Made by a program: the position numbers and the translations under genes
Notes under the pieces: generated by a model
Told to the model about the DNA's origin: nothing
The model's input: only the letters and a program-made list of their open reading frames with translations
Databases searched by the model: none
Origin: Haematococcus lacustris
Taxonomy: Eukaryota; Chlorophyta; Chlorophyceae; Chlamydomonadales; Haematococcaceae
DNA length: 64,000 bases
Direction: 5' to 3'
Assembly: GCA_030144725.1 (NCBI GenBank)
Contig: JASKMD010000014.1
Location: forward strand, 1,496,350 to 1,560,349
Shown: in pieces, positions 57,116-64,000 of the stretch
How the letters are laid out: each line of letters starts with the position of its first letter
Numbering within the stretch: the stretch's first letter is position 1

Positions 57116-58695
57116 CAGCAGCGGTCGCCCCTGGTGCAGTCAACCTTGTCTGACACTGTAAGGGTTGGGGGCTGCTGTTGCACTGAGACTGGTGCAGTCT
57201 GACAGTCGCTGCCCCTGGTGCTGCTAGCTTGCCAGCTGCCAGTGCGTCCGATGGTGGGTTTGCCCAACCTAGTGAGGTCATGCCAGCTGAGGTTGCAGGA
57301 GTGGTATTGACCATGATGCTGGGCGCAGCAGGCAAACAAGAGCAGCGGTACGACTCCACCGCTGCACACTGCACACATTTTTCATAAAACACCCCGTGCA
57401 ATGACGGAGACTACTGTTCGTCCGCCACCTCAACCCGCACACCCTCCACATATCCCGCTGCGAACTTGCCCGCTGCTGTGCCCACAGGGTGCCAGTGGCA
57501 GGGCGCCAACCACCCCTTGCCTGGCCCCTGACCTGCCCGGCGCTACTGCCACAGCGTCCCTCACACGCCGTGGGCACATCTGTGTCCCAGCCTCCCCTGC
57601 TGCTGCTGATGATGGCCCTGGCGGTCAGGCTGAGCTCTGTGGAGGTGGCTCTACAGTCCTGCTGCCCGCTCAGCCAGGAGCAGGCCCGGTGCAGCCTGGT
57701 CAGCAGCCAGGGGGGCTTGCTGTTCCCCCTGGTGCTTCCAGTTTGCTGGCTGCCAGTGCTTGCGATGGTGGGTTTGCCCGACCTAGTGAGGTCATGCCAG
57801 CTGAGGTTGCAGGGACGGTGCTGACCATGATGCTGGGCGCAGCAGGCAGGCAGGAGCAGCAGTGCGACCCCACTGCTGAACCATGGCACACTGACCACCT
57901 GACACCTGCAAAGGCTGCAGCCAGCCATTCCTCGTTGGCCAGCTCAGCGCATGCTGGGCCCCTGCCTCTGATCCTGGCCCAGGCCCCTTCAGCTGATGGT
58001 CAGGGGTCTGGCCCAGCCCGCTGCTGTTGGCCCAGCTTGTCCACAGTTGGCTGAGCTTCCTACAGGCAAAGGCTGAGGCAGAGGCAGATTACCCTTTCCT
58101 CCCGCCACCACCCACAGCCACCCAGCCCCTGACCCAGCCTGGTGTGAGCTGGGCAGGTGGAGTGAGTGGTGCTGGGTGGGCTGAGAGGCAGCTGTGCAGC
58201 CAGCCTCCACTCTCTGCGCAGCGCGAGGGCAGCAGCCGGCCCCGTGACAGCAACAACCTGGTAGAGCTTCTGGGTCTAGATGTAGTGGAGGGCATGCAAG
58301 ACTGGGGTGAGGGGTGGGGAGGTGAGGAGCAGGAGTGGGGCTCCAGCCAGGCGGCCGAGGGGCCAGAAAGGTTAGGACCCAATGGTGCTGGGGCCAGGCT
58401 GCAGCCTGCAAGCGGCTTGGGGGGCAGAGGTGGAGCAGCAGGCAGTGTGCTGAGCAGGCTGGGCGTGGCAGTGGGGTCAGCTAATGAGACCGGGGCGCTG
58501 CTGTCTGGGTCTGGCAGTGTGTGTCGTGCAAGCCAGGCTGTGGGTCAGGGGTGCAGCAGCGGGGCCATGGAGGTGGACATGGTGCCTGGTATAGGCCATG
58601 GGGCTACTCCTGCTGCCAGCACCCTGGCTGCTACATCTCCCTGCTCCCCTGTCGACATACCAAGCAGGCCCGGCACCTCCCTGGACTTTTTGTAA
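57116..58695 (+). pseudogene. Detached C-terminal region of a CCL6-type gene
   Basis: Behind the CCL7 stop, 58150-58695 encodes a close match to the CCL6 C-terminus (GSSRPRDSNNLVELLGLD ... SPVDIPSRPGTSLDFL). It is open but has no core exon attached; a separate open frame (57401-58054) precedes it. A splice variant of CCL7 skipping its stop could in principle join them. A block of about 145 bp (GGTGGGTTTGCCC...ATGATGCTGGGCGCAGCAGG) is present twice, at about 57235-57380 and 57742-57885. Confidence 0.6.
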
Positions 58696-59994
58696 AGCTG
58701 CTGGCTGGGCCATGCTGCACGCATCCCCGTACATTCCATGGTTGGCTGGAATACTACACACTGGCTGGGTGAGGGGAGGGAGGGTGTGAGGTGGGCTGTT
58801 TTATTGCCTGCATGCGTGGTTATAGAGTGCAATGCAGTCGTCCTGTCGGCAGAAACTATCTCGTCACCTTCTAGTTGACCAGGTGTTGCTTGTTGAGCAG
58901 GTGTTGCCCGTCACCTTCATGCCTTGATGCCTTGACTCTGGTACCTTGACACCTTGACCCTGATAATCTCAACCTTGTGCGCTAGGCTGCATGATCTGCA
59001 CTGTGCTTGCTTGGTCCACAAGCTTGACAAGCTTGACATGGCAAGTGCTGCCAATCAGGTTGACAATCTGTGTAGTGTTGAGTGTGTTTGAGCGTATGTA
59101 GTGTTTGAGTATGTTGACTGCAGTTGCACTGCTGCACGTGCATGTCATATTTGTGCCTGTGGCCGCAGCTGCAGTGGCTGAAGGGCAGTGGCAGGTGACA
59201 GTGGTTATGTCCCACACCAGGCGGGTTACCTGACACGTCAGTTTGGGAGTCTCAGCATGTTGGGTGCTGGACTGCTTTGCGCTCAGCCTGTTGTGACGTA
59301 GCCGGTGTAGGGCCTAACGTGATGCCCCTTGGTGCTCATGCCCCAGCTGCAGCAGGGCTCAATCAGCCAGGCACCCAGGCATCAGCTTGCAGGAGGACAG
59401 CCTGAACCCAGCACCCAGCCGATAGGCACCCAGGGCCAGAGCCACCAGCCCCACCTGCCCAGCTGCGCAGCCAGGCTGGTTGCAGGACACACCATGAGCG
59501 CACAGGGGAGAGGGGCTGTCGGTCGTTGTGGCTGTGGTCGCGGCTAGACAGGTCACCTCTGCCCGCCAATTGGCCGTAAGGTCAAGCAAAACGTGGCGAA
59601 ACGTGGCTCCTGCCTTAGGCCCTGGAGAAGGAGGCCTGCGCACTGTCAAGGCTTGTGCTGAGCATGGTGCCATTGCCACTAGGAGGCTATCGCCCCCTCC
59701 AGACATAGCACAGTTCAGGAACCCCTTCGCCACGCAGGCCAACACAGCCCCATCTCAATTGAATGTACGATGTGGCAGTCGCACGCCACTGGAGCACTCC
59801 GGTGTAAGACCGCGAATGCGTACCTGTGTAAGACCTGTGGCTGGCTGGCTTCAACCGCGCCGGTGTCAGTAGGTCACGAGCACGCCTGGCCAGACGCAGG
59901 GTCGGGTTCGGCCTGCGACGGTTCCCCGTGAAAGCAGCCCCGTGAACTGCAACTGGAGACGGTTGACCCAGAGCACAGTCGCCGCTCTGCTGGC
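58696..59994. other. Spacer, paralogous to 52148-53538
   Basis: Matches the earlier spacer over most of its length, with gaps. The first CCL8 exon follows. No gene is supported. Confidence 0.6.
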
Positions 59995-62725
59995 ATGATG
60001 TTGGCAGGGCGCGCTCGGGTGCAGGGTTTGCCGCCCTGCCGCACAACCCTTGTTATCGATGCAATCCGCACTGTCCCTCTAGCGCGTCGCGGCAGCGTGA
60101 CAGCTGCAGCGAGGCGGCGCAGTCCCAAGAACGCATCCGAGGCTACCGAAGGAAGGAGCTCAGATGGGAAGGACTCGCCTGCACGCCCGCGCATTGCTCC
60201 GTGAGGCATTGCAGACTCTCATCTGGTCCACCGTGCCCTCTGCGCAGTCGGTCTCTGTGTGTCAACCTGTGTACTTGATGCATATGGGCCTTTTCGCTGC
60301 CTGGCTGAAGGCGAAAGCCAGGCTAGCTGTTAGAAGGGGAGGAGCTAGGTTGCTGCTGCTGCTGCATTGGTCCCTCCCACTCCCTGCACCTCTGTAGGCC
60401 TGTAGGGGTGGGTGCACTGTTTACTGCCTTCAGCCTTGCATGCCTCTGTCGCGACCCCTGCCCTTCCCTGCAGGCAGCCAACCAATGAGCCCCATGATGC
60501 TGCAGTGCTACCCATTGTTCGTCGGAGCAGCAGCGGCAGGAGCAGCATACATCGCTGGCAGATACATTGAGCCGTTTAGCCACCTTTATGGGCACCCACA
60601 CAGACTGCCCAGCAGCTAGTCTTCCTGGCCCCTCACCAGCTGACCTCACCAGCTCAGCTGCTACCAGCCTGCCAGGTCCTCCAGCTGGACCAACCAGCCA
60701 AGCTGCTGACAGCCATCCAGCCACCTCTGTGGCCTCACCCAGGGCTGCTGCAGCTGACCCCATGGCTGACCTGCCTGGGTCTGTAGCACCCCTGCTGACC
60801 CTGACCCTAACCAAGCTGACTCAGGCAGTGCAGCAGCTGGCTGTGACCCTGGCAACACAGCAGTGCCGCCAGCATCCCCTGGTGCAGCGGCTGCTGCAGG
60901 CCGCAAAGCAGGTGGTTGGAGAGGCGCTGCCTCCGCTGAGCTGGGAGGACGAGCAGACATGCAGCGACGCGTTGCATGACCAGATCTTGACTCTGGCCCT
61001 CCAGGCCATGCAGCTACAGGCTCAGGGAGACCTGGCTCATACTGGCAGGCTTGCCCTAACCCAGCAGCAGGCTGCCTCCTCCCTGCATGCTGAGGGAGTG
61101 CAGGAGCGCACCCAGGTCATGTTGAAGCACTTGCAGCAGCAGCTTGACCTGGAGAGCGACCCTGATGCTTGCAGCTATGTCATGCCTCAGCTGCTGGCCG
61201 TGGCTGCTGCCATGACCCGGGTCAACCTGCTGGTGTCCAGCCTGCAGGGCAGCTGCCCTGGTCTGCAGCTGGTGAGCAGCCTTGAGGACTGGGCGGCGCC
61301 TGAGGGGCAGTGGGCGTGTGAGGCGCCTGTGCGTCAGCTGCTGGGCAAGGTGCAGAGCAGGTGAGGGGGAGGGCAGGGCAGGAGGGGCCTGGGTGCTGCT
61401 GCCCACCCCGCTGCCCCTGGTGGCTGTCAGGTGGTGAGCTGTGCTGCTGCTGCCCCTGCCCTGCCTGCCCCTTGCAGCCGGCCCCTGTTCCTGGTGCGCC
61501 CCGGCCTGGTCTGCCCTGCTGCTGGAGGAGGGCGCCACGTGCTGGTCAGGCAGCAGCTGGTGGAGCTGGTGCCGGACCCAGCATGGCTGGAGCTGCAGCA
61601 GCGGCTGGAGCAGCTGTGGCAGGAGCAGCAGCAGCGGGAGCAGCAGCAGCGGAGGGAGCAGCAGCAGCGGCAGGAGCAGCTGCGGCTGGAGCAGCAGCGG
61701 CAGGAGCAGCTGTGGCAGGAGCAGCTGTGGCAGGAGCAGCTGCGGCAGGAGCAGCTGCGGCAGGAGCAGCTGCGGCAGGAGCAGCTGCGGCAGGAGCAGC
61801 TGCGGCAGGAGCAGCGGCGGCAGGTGCAGCAGCGGCAGGAGCAGCAGCGGCAGGAGCAGCTGCGGCAGGTGCAGCTGCGGCAGGAGCAGCAGCGGCAGGA
61901 GCAGCTGTGGCAGGAGCAGCTGCGGCAGGTGCAGCTGCGGCAGGAGCAGCTGCGGCAGGAGCAGCTGCGGCAGGAGCAGCTGCGGCAGGAGCAGCTGTGG
62001 CAGGAGCAGCTGCGGCAGGTGCAGCAGCGGCGGCAGGAGGAGCGGCGGCAGGAGCAGCTGTCGCGGGAGCAGCAGCGGCATGAGCAGCTGCGGCAGGAGC
62101 AGCTGCGGCGGCGGGAGGAGGAGCAGCGTTGGGAGCAGCACCGGCAGGAGGAGCAGCGGCAAGAGGAGCAGCGGCAGGAGGAGCAGCGGCGGGAGCAGGT
62201 GCGGCAGGAGCAGCAGCAGCGGGAGCAGCAGCAGCGGAGGGAGGAGCAGCGGCAGGAGCGGCAGCGGCGGCAGGAGGAGCAGCGGCAGGAGCAGCTGCGG
62301 CAGGAGGAGCAGCGGCAGGAGGAGCAGCGGCAGGAGCAGCGGCTGGGTGGGATGGTAAGAGGAAGGTGCACCTGATTTGTACTCGACTTGTTCTTACAGA
62401 CACAGCCAGAGCACAATGTACTCTAATGTTATTCGCATGGCAGGAGTAACGAGTCATGGTGCGATGATCTTGCTGCTGTGGCACAAAGCTTGCTTGGTCT
62501 CCTCTAGCCTATTTGTTGTGGTGGTGTCATGCAATAGTATCTTCACGCAATTGCCGTGAGTGGTTGTCCTCTGTGCAGGACCCAGGAGCACGCTCGACCT
62601 TCTACAGCCTGCAGGGCACAGTGCCTGGTGGTGCCGAGGGCAGCAGGCCAGCAGCTGCCTTGCCAAGCCATTTTGACGGCAAGGCAGCTGGGCAAGCCCT
62701 CATTGACCTGCTTTGGGACAGCTAG
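59995..62725 (+). CDS. CCL8: chimeric CCL family gene (694 aa if a shifted acceptor is used)
   Basis: Function not recognised. Exon 1 (59995-60200, MMLAGRARVQGLPPCRTT) matches CCL7 exon 1. At the CCL7-like acceptor (60474) the frame would stop at 60570. An acceptor 32 bases later (GATGCTGCAG|T, exon 60506-61360) restores phase and leads into EQQRQEQHTSLADTLSRLAT, which matches CCL6 internal sequence. It then runs straight into HTDCPAASLPGPSPADL, the CCL6/CCL1-type helical domain and VSSLEDWAAPEGQ. Exon 3 (61478-62354) has RPLFLVRPGLVCPAAGGG and a long coil of EQLRQ repeats ending RLGGM. Exon 4 (62579-62725, DPGARSTFYSLQGTV) matches the CCL2 tail but ends at a TAG where CCL2 has AAG. It looks like a CCL7/CCL6 recombinant and may or may not be functional. 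Confidence 0.6.
61620..62345 (+). repeat. 15-bp coding minisatellite in CCL8
   Basis: Units of GAGCAGCTGCGGCAG and variants, translating as EQLRQ or EQQRQ, run for about 700 bases without breaking frame. The period of five residues differs from the eleven-residue period in CCL6 and the six-residue ones in CCL2 and CCL3. Confidence 0.9.
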
Positions 62726-62771
62726 GACACAGGGTTTGTAGGCTTCCATGGGTGTTCCATCAGGGGACTAC

Positions 62772-62849
62772 AAGAAGCTAAACTGGAGCGCTAGCATGAC
62801 TGACACAGAGCCGCTGCCTGGGGGCCAGGGGGGCAGTGAGAGCGATTAG
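62772..62849 (+). pseudogene. CCL4-type C-terminal scrap
   Basis: Encodes KKLNWSASMTDTEPLPGGQ and GGSESD with a stop, the last 25 residues of CCL4, joined directly to sequence 3' of the CCL8 tail exon (after GGCTTCCATGGGTGTTCC). It marks another recombination joint like the one at 18.49 kb. Confidence 0.85.
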
Positions 62850-64000
62850 GGCATGGCCCACCCCTGACCCATTACCGCATCCTGTTGTGGCTGCAAGCAA
62901 CAGCTGGGGCAGGCAGGGAGGTCAAGCTTGAGAGTCTGCTGTACATGCTGGGCCTCACATCATAGCCTGCATGCATACATGCATTTTGTCGCATGGCAAG
63001 CCTGACAGGTGTGAAGACGCCTCGCGCAGATGTCTTCAGGCTCTCTTATCACACAGCTCACCCAGATGTGTGGTCCATTCAGATACTGCCGGCGTTGCTG
63101 CAGAAAAAACGCAATGTTTTCAGGCTTGAACGCAAAGTCTCCAAAGGGCGCTCCAGCTGCAGCAATGCGTGTCATCGCGGCCAGGTGGTGTCCAGGTTGC
63201 ATAGAGCATGTACAGGTGCCTTACTGCATGCCAGGTGCCTCACTGCATGGATGTCGCCTTGGCCTTGACCTTCGCCGTTGAGCGGGGTGGTTTTGTTATG
63301 GTAGCATCTTTCATGTATGGTTGGTGCCATGATGAACAGTTGCAGTCTGGCGTTGCGTATTGAATGAGTGTGCTTGCAAACGTTGTGGCAGCTCACGCGC
63401 TGCTGGTGGTCATGCCGTTGCCTTGTACACTGTGGCGTTGCTGGTTTGTAAACCTGGTCACATTGTCCAGTCGTAGTCTTCCCAAGCTTGCCATTGGTGT
63501 GGTGAGGCTATCTTCCTGCCCATCACGCTCAGCATGATGGCTTGCAAGGCCAGACTGGACCTTGGCAGGTGTGGCCAGGTGTGACTAACGTTGCTGGGTC
63601 CTGAGTAACCCAGCAATGTAGTGGCGGCCGTGGCACCCAAACTCAACCCTTTGCCTGTTTTGGCACCGTGGCTTCAGGTTCAACAGCCACCACCAGCGCC
63701 ACACACCAGAACACCCACCACAGCTCAGCAGCTACCGCGCACGAAGACTGTGTGCCTCACCTGCTGCTGGGTGACTAACTCGTTGAACTCGTTCTGCCTC
63801 AGGTCGTTGCCTCGTTTGACGATGCTGAATGCATAGAAAGCGGGTGAGGCGCCCCCACTGTAGTGGATGCCTCTAAGGGACAGGCAATAGAGGTCACTCA
63901 TCGCCTATCAATGCACAGTAGGGTGCAACATACAATATCCACGCACAGACTGAGTCATTGTGATTCCAGCCAGGTGCAGTGAGGCACGGAGGATAGGAAA
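62850..64000. other. Shared flank to the window end
   Basis: 62850-63350 matches the flank 3' of the CCL4-type tails (40079-40345 and, inverted, 22880-23149). 63490-64000 matches 45050-45540 almost base for base near its end, so another CCL6-like gene may begin just beyond the window. Confidence 0.65.

Noticed and set aside
61056..62484. Long opposite-strand Ala/Pro-rich and Leu-rich frames over CCL8
   Set aside because: Repeat shadows. The plus strand has splice sites in phase and paralogous exons.
1..64000. CRISPR arrays, bacterial operons, ribosome binding sites
   Set aside because: Intron structure and repeat content are eukaryotic. Tandem repeats here have no unique spacers.
1..64000. 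tRNA or rRNA genes
   Set aside because: I saw no cloverleaf with conserved A and B boxes and no rRNA-like block; a dedicated scan would be needed to exclude them fully.

Overview
The window looks like nuclear DNA of a green alga of the Chlamydomonas/Haematococcus kind (order Chlamydomonadales). The evidence is GC-rich sequence, many short introns (about 70-130 bases, GTGAGT-like donors, C-rich tracts ending in GCAG), long Gln/Ala/Pro/Glu runs from CAG, GCN and CTC repeats, large minisatellites, a Ty1/copia element and algal Fanzor-like fragments. The genus is a guess.

The main content is a family of paralogous genes whose function I do not recognise, called CCL here (my label, for cysteine-motif/coiled-coil/LVRPG). 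I reconstructed eight copies exon by exon; every junction used was checked for reading phase. Four lie on the minus strand in the left arm: CCL1 266-5274, CCL2 12206-15951, CCL3 19014-21862, CCL4 23150-26046. Four lie on the plus strand in the right arm: CCL5 41321-43815 (frameshifted), CCL6 45738-52147, CCL7 53539-57115, CCL8 59995-62725. Truncated pieces lie between them (17472-18480, 37310-40078, 57116-58695, 62772-62849). A member is built from a short first exon, an N-terminal exon that often carries a PCDGxC motif, coiled-coil exons, a helical domain, and a nearly invariant two-exon core (VSSLEDWAAPEGQ...LLGKVQSS, an intron of about 118 bases, then RPLFLVRPGLVCPAAGGG...LVPDPAW). One of several interchangeable C-termini follows.

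Between the arms, on the minus strand (27433-36984), is a 19-exon gene for a MORN-repeat phosphatidylinositol-phosphate kinase of 1333 residues. It is the only gene here with a firmly known function. The two arms point away from it, so the locus is a large imperfect inverted repeat around a single-copy gene.

Between CCL1 and CCL2 (5.7-11.0 kb) is a nest of mobile DNA: a broken Fanzor/TnpB-like nuclease gene with a 1.26-kb TGACC/TGACCC/TGCCCC minisatellite inside it, a 510-bp TA-flanked element with terminal inverted repeats, a second Fanzor-like scrap, and a copia fragment with intact reverse transcriptase and RNase H. A 2.26-kb unknown insertion splits a CCL pseudogene at 37.6-39.8 kb.

The locus appears to be an actively recombining multigene cluster. 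Signs are copies in different states of decay, exon fusion by deletion, an 11-bp frameshift, swapped C-termini, and an intron kept as similar as the exons beside it.
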